Shown here in pieces: positions 33,819-43,129 of a DNA stretch of 64,000 bases. The translations under genes were made by a program, and so were the position numbers. The stretch spans positions 1 through 64,000 of the forward strand of contig NZ_JACHCQ010000011.1 of assembly GCF_014205835.1 (NCBI RefSeq). The letters run 5' to 3'. This DNA is from Pedobacter sp. AK013 (GTDB taxonomy: Bacteria > Bacteroidota > Bacteroidia > Sphingobacteriales > Sphingobacteriaceae). Every line of letters starts with the position of its first letter. The stretch's first letter is position 1. The notes under the pieces were generated by a model. That model saw nothing but the letters and a program-made list of their open reading frames with translations. It ran no database searches and was not told where the DNA came from.

Positions 33819-36800
33819 ATGAAAACAACTCTTAAAAATAATTTACGTTTAGGCCTTGGCTTATCGCTAATTATTCTATTTATCAGTTCGCTGGCCTCTT
33901 ACATCAGTATCGGCAACCTTATTAAAAGTACCGAACTGGTAAAAAAAAGTGATGAAGTGATATTAAATGCGGAGAACATTATATCCTATTTAAAGGATGC
34001 CGAAACTGGTCAGCGGGGCTTTTTATTAACAGGAAACAAGGTGTTTTTAACGCCTTATTACGGTGCCAGCGATTCGGCCGCTTTAATACTCAAAAAAGTT
34101 GAACTCGATACCAAGGATAATGCCTTTCAGCAAAAAAATGTAGCGGCACTTAAAAATATTCTTTTTAAAAGAATGGATATCATTAAATCGACCATAGAGA
34201 TTAAAACTTTGGGCGGTGTTATTGATCCAACTGTTTTGTTTCAGGGCAAACTTTATATGGATGAGGCTAGGGAAATTGTAAGCAAAATGGTGGTTGAAGA
34301 GAAAAGATTACTTGAAGAAAGAACCAACGAATTAAATAAACTTACATCTTATACCCCGATCCTGATTTTAATTGCGGCGCTCCTTGCTATTCTGATTACT
34401 TTGTTTTTTTACCGGAGGGTATCAATTGATTTCGATGAACGTGTTAAACTTCAACAAGAAATTGAAGATAAAAAATCAGAGATGGAGAAACGTATAGCTG
34501 CTATTAAAGAAATTGCCTATCAAATTTCTAATGGTAACTATGGCGTAAAACTCGATAGTCAAACCGAGGATGATATTGGCGAACTTTCTGATTCGCTAAA
34601 TACAATGTCATCATCATTGAAAAAATCTTTTGATACTTTAGAAGAGAACGAATGGTTGCAAACCGGCGTAGCTAACCTAAACGTGAAAATGGTTGGTGAA
34701 AAAGACGTTTTCCATCTGGCAGAAGATATTATAGCATTTTTGGCTAATTATACCAAGAGCCAGGTAGGTGCCATTTATTTATTTAAAGATGATGGATATC
34801 TGCATTTAAAGGGGCAATATGCTTTACGGGGACAAAATCTACTCCAAACCATAGAACTTGGCCAGGGCTTAATTGGCCAGGCGGTTAAATCAGGAAAGCC
34901 AATATTATTGGATGATGTTCCGCAGAACGAACTAACCATTACACATGCTACCGGGAATATTAAGCCTGCACAGGTAATTGTGTTACCAATAATTAGAAAT
35001 GAAATTTCAATTGGCGGTTTAGAACTAGGTACTATTGGTAAATACAGCGATCTGCAATTGCACTTTTTAAACTTGGTTTCATCTGACGTGGGCACCGCTT
35101 TATTGGGCGCGCAGAACAGGCAAAAGCTACAGCAGTTGTTGGAAGAAACCCAGGCACAATCAGAAGAATTGCAGGTTCAGCACAGTGAGTTAGAAGGTTT
35201 AAATGCAGAGCTTGAAGCGCAGGCACAAAAACTGCAGGCCAGCGAAGAAGAATTACGCGTGCAGCAAGAAGAACTGTTGCAAAGTAACCAGGAACTGGAG
35301 GAAAGAAGCAGCTTATTGGAAGAAAAAAATGAACTGATAGAAGAACGTAATATAGAGATTCAGCAAAAGGCTGAAGCTTTAGAATTGAGTACAAGGTATA
35401 AGTCAGAGTTTTTGGCCAATATGTCGCACGAGTTAAGAACACCGCTCAACTCGATATTGTTATTGTCGAGGTTAATGGCCGAAAATGAGGCTATGGATCG
35501 GGAGCATCAGGAATATGCAGAGGTTATTCAAAGTTCAGGCCAGGGTCTTTTAAGCTTAATTGACGAAATTTTAGACCTTTCTAAAATTGAGGCTGGCAAA
35601 ATGGAACTCGATAGAACAAATATTAAGGTTGATGAGGTCATTTTCAACATGCGTTCGCTGTTTAACCCTTTAGCTAAAGATAAGAACTTAAACTTTGTTA
35701 TCGAAAAATCGCCAGAAGTTCCAGAGTTTTTTCATACCGATAAAATGCGCTTAGAGCAGATCATTAAAAACCTGCTATCAAATGCCATTAAATTTACTGC
35801 TGTAGGTGCTGTAACCTTAAATATTACTAAAAATGAAAAGTTAGGTGCATTGGTATTTAAAGTTACCGATACGGGAGTAGGTATAGCACCAGAAAAGCAG
35901 GGTATGGTATTCGAAGCCTTTCAGCAGGCAGATGGCTCTACACGCCGCAAGTTTGGTGGCACAGGCCTTGGGCTTTCAATTAGTAGAGAGCTGGCCAAAC
36001 TATTGGGCGGGTATATTGATTTAAAAAGTACAGAAGGCGAAGGAAGTATTTTTACGCTTACTTTACCCATTGATAGAAATAAAGGCTTTGATGGTGTTGT
36101 GCCGAGTGTAGACCAACCGATAATCGCTTTGGAGCCCCCGGTAAAAAAAGTAAGCCATTTAACCGTAGATAATATTCCGCAAGAGGTTGAAGATGACCGA
36201 GATAATATTCAGCCTGATGATAAGGTGATTTTAATTGTTGAAGATGATACCCCTTTTGCTAAAACACTTTTAGATTTTACTAGGAAAAGAAACTATAAAG
36301 GTTTGGTTGCCGTTCGTGGCGATGCAGGTATAGAAATGGCGAAAACCTTTAAGCCACTTGCCATTTTACTCGATATCCAATTACCTGTTAAAGATGGATG
36401 GCAGGTAATGGAAGAGCTGAAGTCAGACCCTTCAACTCGCCCGATTCCGGTGCACATTATGTCTTCTTTACAGGTTAAGAAAGAAAGTTTATTAAAAGGT
36501 GCGGTAGACTTTATAAACAAGCCTTTTGCTTTTGAACACATGCAGGAGATATTTTCAAAACTAGAAAATGCCTTAAGCCGACACCCTAAAAAGGTACTTA
36601 TTGTAGAAGAAAATGAGCAGCATGCCAAGGCGTTAAGTTATTTTTTGAGCAATTTTAATATTCAGACAGAAATTGTTAATCAGGTAAATGAAAGTGTTTC
36701 TGCCTTACATAAACCAGAGGTTAATTGTGTGATTTTGGATATGGGCATTCCCGACAAACATGCTTACGAAACGCTGGAAGTGGTAAAGAAAACGCCGGGT

Positions 36801-37403
36801 TTAGAGAATTTACCAATTATTATTTTTACTGGTAAAAACCTTTCAAAAGGAGAAGAAAACCGGATTAAACAATATGCCGACTCCATCGTGGTAAAAACGG
36901 CACATTCTTATCAACGCATTCTGGATGAAGCAGGCCTGTTCCTTCACCTGGTAGAAGAAAAAAGCAAGGAAAAAATAAAAACACCTAAAAAGTTTTCCGA
37001 ATTGCAGGATGTACTGGTTGGTAAAACCGTTTTGGTAGCTGATGATGATGTGCGAAATATCTTTTCGCTAACTAAAATGTTAGAGCAGCACCAGATGAAA
37101 GTTGTAGCGGCCACTGATGGTAAAGAAGCCCTTAAATTATTAAATGAAAACCCTGGCATTGATGTTGTTTTAATGGATATGATGATGCCAGAATTAGACG
37201 GTTACGAAACTACAACAGCCATCAGGCAGGATGTTAAATATCGAAACCTGCCCATTTTAGCCGTTACTGCAAAAGCCATGATGGGCGATCGCGAAAAGTG
37301 CATTGCTGCGGGTGCATCTGATTACATTAGTAAACCCGTAGATATGGATCAACTGATATCATTATTAAGAGTATGGTTGTACGAAAATCACCATAAATCA
37401 TAA
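33819..37403 (+). CDS. CHASE3-HAMP-GAF hybrid kinase with three receivers
   Basis: A 1194-residue membrane kinase. TM1 (residues about 10-30) and TM2 (176-197) bracket a CHASE3 sensor with YLKDAETGQRGFLLTGN. A HAMP linker (198-275), GAF domain (285-430) and Gln/Glu-rich coiled coil (430-530) follow. The HisKA box NMSHELRTPLNSI has His537, then an ATPase domain with GGTGLGLSI. Three receivers end the chain: Asp852 (LDIQLPVKDG), Asp974 (LDMGIPDKHA, with acidic pair EE) and Asp1120 (MDMMMPELDG). It lies in one co-oriented set with CheR and CheB genes and two single receivers, and no chemoreceptor gene is seen. Confidence 0.93.
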   Translation: MKTTLKNNLRLGLGLSLIILFISSLASYISIGNLIKSTELVKKSDEVILNAENIISYLKDAETGQRGFLLTGNKVFLTPYYGASDSAALILKKVELDTKDNAFQQKNVAALKNILFKRMDIIKSTIEIKTLGGVIDPTVLFQGKLYMDEAREIVSKMVVEEKRLLEERTNELNKLTSYTPILILIAALLAILITLFFYRRVSIDFDERVKLQQEIEDKKSEMEKRIAAIKEIAYQISNGNYGVKLDSQTEDDIGELSDSLNTMSSSLKKSFDTLEENEWLQTGVANLNVKMVGEKDVFHLAEDIIAFLANYTKSQVGAIYLFKDDGYLHLKGQYALRGQNLLQTIELGQGLIGQAVKSGKPILLDDVPQNELTITHATGNIKPAQVIVLPIIRNEISIGGLELGTIGKYSDLQLHFLNLVSSDVGTALLGAQNRQKLQQLLEETQAQSEELQVQHSELEGLNAELEAQAQKLQASEEELRVQQEELLQSNQELEERSSLLEEKNELIEERNIEIQQKAEALELSTRYKSEFLANMSHELRTPLNSILLLSRLMAENEAMDREHQEYAEVIQSSGQGLLSLIDEILDLSKIEAGKMELDRTNIKVDEVIFNMRSLFNPLAKDKNLNFVIEKSPEVPEFFHTDKMRLEQIIKNLLSNAIKFTAVGAVTLNITKNEKLGALVFKVTDTGVGIAPEKQGMVFEAFQQADGSTRRKFGGTGLGLSISRELAKLLGGYIDLKSTEGEGSIFTLTLPIDRNKGFDGVVPSVDQPIIALEPPVKKVSHLTVDNIPQEVEDDRDNIQPDDKVILIVEDDTPFAKTLLDFTRKRNYKGLVAVRGDAGIEMAKTFKPLAILLDIQLPVKDGWQVMEELKSDPSTRPIPVHIMSSLQVKKESLLKGAVDFINKPFAFEHMQEIFSKLENALSRHPKKVLIVEENEQHAKALSYFLSNFNIQTEIVNQVNESVSALHKPEVNCVILDMGIPDKHAYETLEVVKKTPGLENLPIIIFTGKNLSKGEENRIKQYADSIVVKTAHSYQRILDEAGLFLHLVEEKSKEKIKTPKKFSELQDVLVGKTVLVADDDVRNIFSLTKMLEQHQMKVVAATDGKEALKLLNENPGIDVVLMDMMMPELDGYETTTAIRQDVKYRNLPILAVTAKAMMGDREKCIAAGASDYISKPVDMDQLISLLRVWLYENHHKS

Positions 37404-37418
37404 ACCATTTTTTATTTT

Positions 37419-37790
37419 ATGCCTCAAAAATTAATTCTCATAATTGATGATGATAACCGAAACATTTTTGCTTTAAAAGCTGTTTTAAAGGCCAAAGGTT
37501 TTGATTGTTTATCTGCTTTAAGTGCCAAAGACGGTTTTTCTATTCTAGAAAAGCAGGATAATGTTGCCATTGTTTTAATGGATATGATGATGCCGGATAT
37601 GGACGGTTATCAAGCGATTGCAGTAATGAAGAAATCGGCTAAAATGCAGGATATACCCGTGTTAGCCGTAACCGCCCAGGCTATGGTTGGCGATAAGGAA
37701 CGTTGCTTAAGTGCAGGAGCATCGGGCTATATTTCAAAGCCGATAAATGTTGATGAGTTATTAACACAAATAGAAAATTTTACAAAATAG
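37419..37790 (+). CDS. Single-domain response regulator
   Basis: A 123-residue lone receiver. Acidic residues lie in IIDDDNRN, the phosphoacceptor is Asp55 in MDMMMPDMDG, and Lys is in YISKPIN. It is closely related to the third receiver of the preceding hybrid kinase (shared MDMMMP, LAVTA, GDKERC/GDREKC, SAGAS/AAGAS), which suggests it arose from that domain. With no output domain it could act as a phosphate shuttle or sink, or bind a partner. It starts 15 bases after the kinase and ends three bases before cheR. Confidence 0.93.
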   Translation: MPQKLILIIDDDNRNIFALKAVLKAKGFDCLSALSAKDGFSILEKQDNVAIVLMDMMMPDMDGYQAIAVMKKSAKMQDIPVLAVTAQAMVGDKERCLSAGASGYISKPINVDELLTQIENFTK

Positions 37791-37793
37791 CAG

Positions 37794-38612
37794 GTGATAA
37801 GTGATGCGATAGATAATGAACAGGTAGAACTCCTGTTGAATGATGTTCTAGAAACTCATGGTTATGATTTTCTGGAATACTCTCACGCATCGATAAAAAG
37901 AAGGATTATACGCCTTTACGGACTAGATAATTTTGTGAGTTTTGCCGAATTTCGCTATACGGTTAGGACAGATAAGCAATATTTTAAGCGGTTTTTAGAG
38001 GAAATTACGGTTAATGTTACCGAAATGTTCCGGGATCCATCTTTTTATAAATCTTTGCGGAATGATGTACTTCCTGTGCTGGGCACTTATCCGTTTATCC
38101 GGATTTGGGTGGCGGGCTGTTCTACCGGAGAAGAGGCTTATTCGCTTGCCATTGTTTTAAAAGAACTTAATTTGCTCAATAAATCGCTTATTTATGCCAC
38201 AGATATTAATCCATCTGTTTTAGATAAAGCAAAAAAAGGCATGTTCCCCTTAAATTATTTAAAGCAGTATTCCGAAAATTACCTGCAATCGGGTGGTTTA
38301 AAAGATTTTTCTTCTTATTACACGGCGAACTACTCTTTGGCAAAATTCGATGAAAGCTTAAATAGTAAGATGATCTTTTCTACGCATAACCTGGTTTCTG
38401 ATCATTCTTTTAATGAGTTTCAGCTAATTTTATGTAGAAATGTATTAATTTATTTCGATAAAGATTTGCAGCATAAAGTATTTAACCTATTTGATAGTAG
38501 CATCGAGAAATTGGGGTACCTTGCTTTAGGAAGTAAAGAAAGTTTGGAGTTCTGGCCAAAAGCCAAAGAATACAAAAGGGTTAAAATGGAGAAAATATGG
38601 CGGAAACTGTAG
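37794..38612 (+). CDS. cheR: CheR-type protein-glutamate methyltransferase
   Basis: A 272-residue CheR: N-terminal helical domain (residues 1-75, SHASIKRRIIRLYG), then a SAM-dependent methyltransferase with IRIWVAGCSTGEEAYSLA and LILCRNVLIYFD. It methylates glutamate side chains of receptors in chemotaxis. Here there is no receptor, CheA or CheW gene, so another methyl acceptor is likely. The start is GTG, three bases after the upstream stop; no ATG is available before the conserved core. The 3' end overlaps cheB by 16 bases. Confidence 0.93.
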   Translation: MISDAIDNEQVELLLNDVLETHGYDFLEYSHASIKRRIIRLYGLDNFVSFAEFRYTVRTDKQYFKRFLEEITVNVTEMFRDPSFYKSLRNDVLPVLGTYPFIRIWVAGCSTGEEAYSLAIVLKELNLLNKSLIYATDINPSVLDKAKKGMFPLNYLKQYSENYLQSGGLKDFSSYYTANYSLAKFDESLNSKMIFSTHNLVSDHSFNEFQLILCRNVLIYFDKDLQHKVFNLFDSSIEKLGYLALGSKESLEFWPKAKEYKRVKMEKIWRKL

Positions 38613-39181
38613 ATTCTATATCGTGTGGTGCATTAATTATTGGCGGTTCGGCCGGTAGTTTAGATGTATTGCTCGAAATTTTTCCAGCCCTAAGAAAGGA
38701 TATCAGCTTCCCTATTTTGTTAGTGGTTCACCGTAAGGCCAGTAATCAATCTCTTTTAACCGATTTATTAAAATCGCGCACGACATTGACAGTTGGCGAA
38801 GCAGAAGAAAAGGAATTTTTAAATGCAGGCAAAGTTTTTATCGCCCCTGCTGATTATCATATGTTGATAGAGGAAGATCAAAGCATATCTTTAGATTATT
38901 CTGAAAAAGTAAATTACTCCCGACCATCAATTGATGTTACCTTTCAGTCAGCAGCTGAGGTTTTTAAAGAAAAATTAGTCTGTATTTTGCTTTCAGGGTC
39001 TAATGCCGACGGAGTAGAAGGGTTAAAAAGTGTAAACAATTATAGCGGTAGGGTAGTTATACAGAATCCAAATACGGCCATAATGCCGTATATGCCACAA
39101 CAAGCGGTTCTGAATGTTGAGCCGCATGTAATATTGGATAGCCACGATATGGCTGATTATATAAATAAGTTAAATGGTTAA
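38597..39181 (+). CDS. cheB: CheB-type methylesterase domain without receiver
   Basis: A 194-residue methylesterase domain with the serine nucleophile in LIIGGSAGSLDVLLE, histidine in LLVVHRKASN and aspartate in LLSGSNADGVEGL. Classical CheB carries an N-terminal receiver that gates the esterase; here it is absent, so a separate receiver (perhaps one of the two lone ones in the cluster) would have to do the gating, or it is ungated. It overlaps cheR by 16 bases. Confidence 0.93.
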   Translation: MAETVDSISCGALIIGGSAGSLDVLLEIFPALRKDISFPILLVVHRKASNQSLLTDLLKSRTTLTVGEAEEKEFLNAGKVFIAPADYHMLIEEDQSISLDYSEKVNYSRPSIDVTFQSAAEVFKEKLVCILLSGSNADGVEGLKSVNNYSGRVVIQNPNTAIMPYMPQQAVLNVEPHVILDSHDMADYINKLNG

Positions 39182-39200
39182 TTGCTTTTCGGAGGTTAAT

Positions 39201-39566
39201 ATGATAGTTACAAAAAAAGTATTTGTTTTTGATGATAATAGGGATATCCTTGATCTCTGTACATTTATTTTGGAAGACGCGGGTTATGAGATAAAAACAT
39301 CAGAAAATGCCAACAACATAGAAGAGCAGGTTGCAGCATATATGCCTGATCTAATTTTTATGGATAACTGGTTACCCGATTTGGGAGGGATACAAGCAAC
39401 TAGAGCTTTAAAAAGCAATCCTGATTTAAAACATATTCCAGTAATTTATTTCTCCGCAAATAATGATATATCTTCGCTGGCCGATGAAGCTGGTGCGGAT
39501 AGTTACCTATCGAAACCATTTGATATTGCTGCACTCGAAGAAATTGTAAAAAAACATTTGAGTTAG
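39201..39566 (+). CDS. Single-domain response regulator
   Basis: A 121-residue lone receiver: acidic pair in VFVFDDNRD, Asp55 in FMDNWLPDLGG, Lys in YLSKPFD. I start at 39201 rather than 39174 because GGAGG at 39191-39195 is a true Shine-Dalgarno sequence five bases before this ATG, rare in this genome, and the family begins here. It is the last gene of the kinase-CheR-CheB set. Confidence 0.92.
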   Translation: MIVTKKVFVFDDNRDILDLCTFILEDAGYEIKTSENANNIEEQVAAYMPDLIFMDNWLPDLGGIQATRALKSNPDLKHIPVIYFSANNDISSLADEAGADSYLSKPFDIAALEEIVKKHLS

Positions 39567-39681
39567 GCGCTATTTAACCAGAAAGCGTGCAAAGATAAAT
39601 TGCAAAGGACGCTAAGCAATAACTTTTTATATCCTTTGCCAACTCCGCGAAAAAACGCAGTGCCCTTTGCGGTTAAACGCC
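39567..39681. repeat. Short intergenic repeat region
   Basis: Contains words of the form TTGCAAAGGACGCTAAGC and CCCTTTGCGGTTAAACGC that recur loosely near 53695-53740. Such AAGCGCAAAGGGCGCTAA words suggest a small dispersed repeat. No gene. Confidence 0.4.
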
Positions 39682-40638
39682 TTATTCCTTACCCCAAATC
39701 CTTGTATTCAGGTCCAATTCCTTAACAATATCATACATAAATTTTATGGTAGAAATATCTTCGTTTACCGTTTCTGGACTTAGCAATGATTTAAAAACGG
39801 GCGCCTCAAAATAATTCCGGTTCAAAGGGAAAGCAATGTACATCCTCGATTCGATAAAAGATAAACTGATATTATACTTTGTTTGATGATTGAGGTTTAG
39901 TATGCGTTCCATCATCGCAGGTGTAAGGATATATCTGGATTCTACCTGATCAGAGCCATAAGTTACAAAGGTCTTGTCAAATTCTATATTCTCCAATTGG
40001 ATTACATCATTACCACCAAAGGAGAACAGGTTTTTAGAAAACCATGCGCCAAAGGCTGCTCCGAAATCTTTTGGTCTGACAATGGTTACGCCATTAAATT
40101 TCTTATTAAAATCGGCAGCAAAGATAATGCCCTTAAAAATGTCGTGCCACTCTGTTCGGGTTCCGTCTTTGGTTTGGGTTACTGTTTTGTATTCAGCATG
40201 TACCTCAGCAAAGTAAAACCGGGTTTTATCTGCACATCCAGTTACCAGATCCTCTGTTTTATAACGATCTGGCTCATTGCTAAACAACTGCGTATACATA
40301 AACTCAGAAGCTTCGATTCCCTGAGAAGGATTAATCGATAAACTTTCGTCTAAAAATTTAAGGGCAGCGCCAATTACATTGGTTTTGTAGGCATTTTGGT
40401 AAGCTGTTAAAGAATCGTTGATTTTAAATAACAAAACACCGCCATAAATAAGAGGTATTAAACCACCAATTACACCAGGAATAGGAAAGCCAAGGAAGAA
40501 GCCTAGAATACACAGCAGAATGCCTGCGGCAATAAAAATGTAGCCTTTGGTTTGGGTAGTGGCAATTCTTTTGCGTTCTATCTCCATTGTAGCCAAAACT
40601 TGTTGTAAGGCTACATTATTTGCAATATCGAACGACAT
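39682..40638 (-). CDS. DUF3137 membrane protein
   Basis: A 318-residue protein with two adjacent membrane helices near residues 32-48 and 52-70, and a large soluble C-terminal domain (FYFAEVHAEYKTVTQT, IFKGIIFAADFNKKF) that fits DUF3137. Function unknown. Its ATG overlaps the lemA stop by one base, and the two genes occur together in many bacteria, so they probably act together at the envelope. Confidence 0.85.
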   Translation of the reverse strand: MSFDIANNVALQQVLATMEIERKRIATTQTKGYIFIAAGILLCILGFFLGFPIPGVIGGLIPLIYGGVLLFKINDSLTAYQNAYKTNVIGAALKFLDESLSINPSQGIEASEFMYTQLFSNEPDRYKTEDLVTGCADKTRFYFAEVHAEYKTVTQTKDGTRTEWHDIFKGIIFAADFNKKFNGVTIVRPKDFGAAFGAWFSKNLFSFGGNDVIQLENIEFDKTFVTYGSDQVESRYILTPAMMERILNLNHQTKYNISLSFIESRMYIAFPLNRNYFEAPVFKSLLSPETVNEDISTIKFMYDIVKELDLNTRIWGKE

Positions 40639-41195
40639 TAATTATTAAAGAGTTCTTTTGCGCTAATATTTTTACGCTCTTCAGCTGCGGTTTCTAAAAC
40701 GGCAATAGCTTGGAAATTTAACATTCCGGCAAATAAACTGCCTGGGAACATCATAATCGAATTATTATAATCGGTTACCGAGGCATTATAGGTTCTTCTG
40801 GCAGCGGCAATCTGTTCTTCGCTCTCGGTCCAGGTGGTTTGCAGGTTAATAAAATTGGTATTGGCTTTTAAGTCAGGGTAATTTTCGATGTTGACCATTA
40901 AACCTTTCACGCTGCTGCCCAATTGTGCATCCAAATCTGCTTTTTCTGCATTGCTGATGTTTGGTGAGCCTGCTTTAGCTCTCAGTTCAACTATTTTGGT
41001 TAAGGTTCCCTGCTCGTAGGTAGTGTACTGTTTTACCACTTCAACAAGGTTTGGAATAAGGTCGAACCGCTTTTTAAGCATTACATCAATGGCAGAGAAG
41101 GCATTTGTTACCTGGTTTTTCTTCCCGATGAGCGAGTTGTAAAAGAAAATCCCGATAAGAAATATAAATCCGATAACAACGAGGGCAATAATCAT
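40638..41195 (-). CDS. lemA: LemA family protein
   Basis: A 185-residue LemA protein: an N-terminal membrane anchor (residues 1-20, ending FFYNSLIGKKNQV), then a long helical domain with the hallmark IDVMLKKRFDLIPNLVEVVKQY. The biochemical role is not known. Translationally coupled to the DUF3137 gene downstream (TAATG). Both lie downstream of the two AsmA-like genes on the same strand, with 50 bases between. Confidence 0.93.
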   Translation of the reverse strand: MIIALVVIGFIFLIGIFFYNSLIGKKNQVTNAFSAIDVMLKKRFDLIPNLVEVVKQYTTYEQGTLTKIVELRAKAGSPNISNAEKADLDAQLGSSVKGLMVNIENYPDLKANTNFINLQTTWTESEEQIAAARRTYNASVTDYNNSIMMFPGSLFAGMLNFQAIAVLETAAEERKNISAKELFNN

Positions 41196-41245
41196 AATTT
41201 TAGTTTAAGGTTTAGAGAATAAAGATAAGAAAAGGTTACAACATG

Positions 41246-43060
41246 TTATCGCTTTTCATTTTGTTCCCTTTCACGTTTTATCCGCCGTTCTAACCGCCTC
41301 TGTTTCCTTTGTAAGTGATTGGCCCGCATGGCCTTAAACTTTGCAATATGCTCACGTACTTTGTTCTGCTTTTCTTCGGTAATGCCAATGCTATATTTTA
41401 TGCCGGTAAAAAGGCTCTTCCAGATCATGTTGAAGAAAGATGTATTTGCCGGCCTGTTGTAATTAACGGTTACAGGTACCAGTTTTCCATCTGCACCTGG
41501 GTTTTCTGATTTAATGATTAAAGCATTTGCTAGAAAAGAAAGAAAACCGCGGGTAACCAGGTGATCTTTTTCTGGGTCGTTTTTCATTAGTGCAACAGAA
41601 AGGTCGTAGTAGGAGAATGCTACCGTTCCTTTGGCGCCTAAATCGTTCGCTTTAAAATTAAACTTCAATTTATCTACATTCCCTCGGTTAATGCGCACCA
41701 AGCCAAGTGGTTTGGTAATCTGATTTAAAACCCGCGCGTTAAAATTGTGTAAAACTCCATTGTAAGAAAATCTACCATCTTTAGCCGTAAGGTCGAATAT
41801 AAAGTTCACATCAAGCTTTCCCTGGCCAAATAGGTAAGTATTCAGGTTAACCTCCATTATCGGGTTTATGGCCTTGATATTATCCAGGTTGGTTGCATTT
41901 TTTATAATTCCTGAGGTATTTTCAAAGCTGATCCGACCTCTTTGATTACTTTCTACATTAAAAACCGAATAGTTAACATTTATATCTTTCAGCTGTATTT
42001 TCTGGACCAGAATAGGCGCACGAACAAGCTGCAAAAGCTGATGGGGAAACTTTCCAATTTTGCTTTCCTGAGATTTTTTAGGGAGGCCATTGTGGTTAAA
42101 TACCGAAACGAAACCATTGGTAATGGCCATTTCCTTTGCCCAAAGTTCTTGTTTGCTGATGTATAATGGCAGGTCGATTCCATTAAGCATAATGTCGTGC
42201 ATCTTGATGCTGAAACGTTCTTTCGCATATCCGGCAACTTTGCCAAAGTTCATTTCATCGTGTAAGGGTACTAAAGCAAAACTGTTAATCCTTAGCTTAC
42301 CTGTTGTTGCCCTGAAATCCAGTTTATCTAATTGGACATCGTACATCTTGTCTGGAGTACGGTATACATAGTTATTCAGATTGACCACAATATCCTTAAG
42401 CAGATAAAATCTTTTAGGATCATCAGCAGAGGTAGAATCAACCAGCAAATCGGTCAATGTAATGTTAAGGTCGTCAATACCGAAAGGCACTGAATTGGGA
42501 ACATTTTTATTCACATACTTAAAACTTACGTCCTTAAAACGGATGGTTTTAATGCTAAACTCTTTCAGGTTTTTGGAAATGATATCGTAAGGCGATTTAA
42601 TTGGTCTGGGTGCACGCCCTTCATTAAAATCGAACTGTTTATTAACCATCGTTACCTCAGGTTTATCAAATATGATTTCCTCTAATTGCAGTTTTTTTTC
42701 GCGGTACAAGGTTAATGGGTGGAAGCGCTTAACCACCAGTTTTTTTAAAGAAACAGTATATAAATTGTTTGGCGCTCTTTTTAAGGCTATAAGTTGCCTA
42801 AACCGATTGGTATCAGGTGTTATTTTTACGTTCTGTAAGGTGGCATTGCCCGTAAAAACGTTGGTAGAAACCTTGGTAAAACTAATGCTATATAAACTAT
42901 CTGTTGATTTATAAAGCAGTGTTTTGATCCTATCGGTTAAAATAGGGCGAGATTTTACATTTAACAACCAAGCTATACCTGCAAGTACGATAAAAACACC
43001 GAGTAATATACACGCAATCCATTTAAAAACTTTATAACGGTATCTTTTGGTATCAGGCAT
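41246..43060 (-). CDS. AsmA-like envelope protein, paralogue 1
   Basis: A protein of 604 residues from MPDTKRYRYK; a TTG further out (43093) opens a longer frame with no support. One N-terminal membrane helix, residues about 13-35, is followed by a long periplasmic beta-rich region resembling AsmA/DUF748 proteins, with FTGNATLQNVKITPDT near the start and a C-terminal Lys/Arg-rich tail (RKQRRLERRIKRE). It aligns along most of its length with the gene at 43130-44917. AsmA-like proteins bridge inner and outer membrane and may transport lipids. Assignment is by topology and repeat style. Confidence 0.75.
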   Translation of the reverse strand: MPDTKRYRYKVFKWIACILLGVFIVLAGIAWLLNVKSRPILTDRIKTLLYKSTDSLYSISFTKVSTNVFTGNATLQNVKITPDTNRFRQLIALKRAPNNLYTVSLKKLVVKRFHPLTLYREKKLQLEEIIFDKPEVTMVNKQFDFNEGRAPRPIKSPYDIISKNLKEFSIKTIRFKDVSFKYVNKNVPNSVPFGIDDLNITLTDLLVDSTSADDPKRFYLLKDIVVNLNNYVYRTPDKMYDVQLDKLDFRATTGKLRINSFALVPLHDEMNFGKVAGYAKERFSIKMHDIMLNGIDLPLYISKQELWAKEMAITNGFVSVFNHNGLPKKSQESKIGKFPHQLLQLVRAPILVQKIQLKDINVNYSVFNVESNQRGRISFENTSGIIKNATNLDNIKAINPIMEVNLNTYLFGQGKLDVNFIFDLTAKDGRFSYNGVLHNFNARVLNQITKPLGLVRINRGNVDKLKFNFKANDLGAKGTVAFSYYDLSVALMKNDPEKDHLVTRGFLSFLANALIIKSENPGADGKLVPVTVNYNRPANTSFFNMIWKSLFTGIKYSIGITEEKQNKVREHIAKFKAMRANHLQRKQRRLERRIKREREQNEKR

Positions 43061-43129
43061 TAAAACAATGAGAGGTTGTGGTTTTATTAGCAATATACGG
43101 TTATAAACATATATTTGAAAAATGTAGAA

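Noticed and set aside
33819..39566. Ordinary chemotaxis operon
   Set aside because: CheR and CheB occur, but no receptor, CheA, CheW or flagellar gene is visible.
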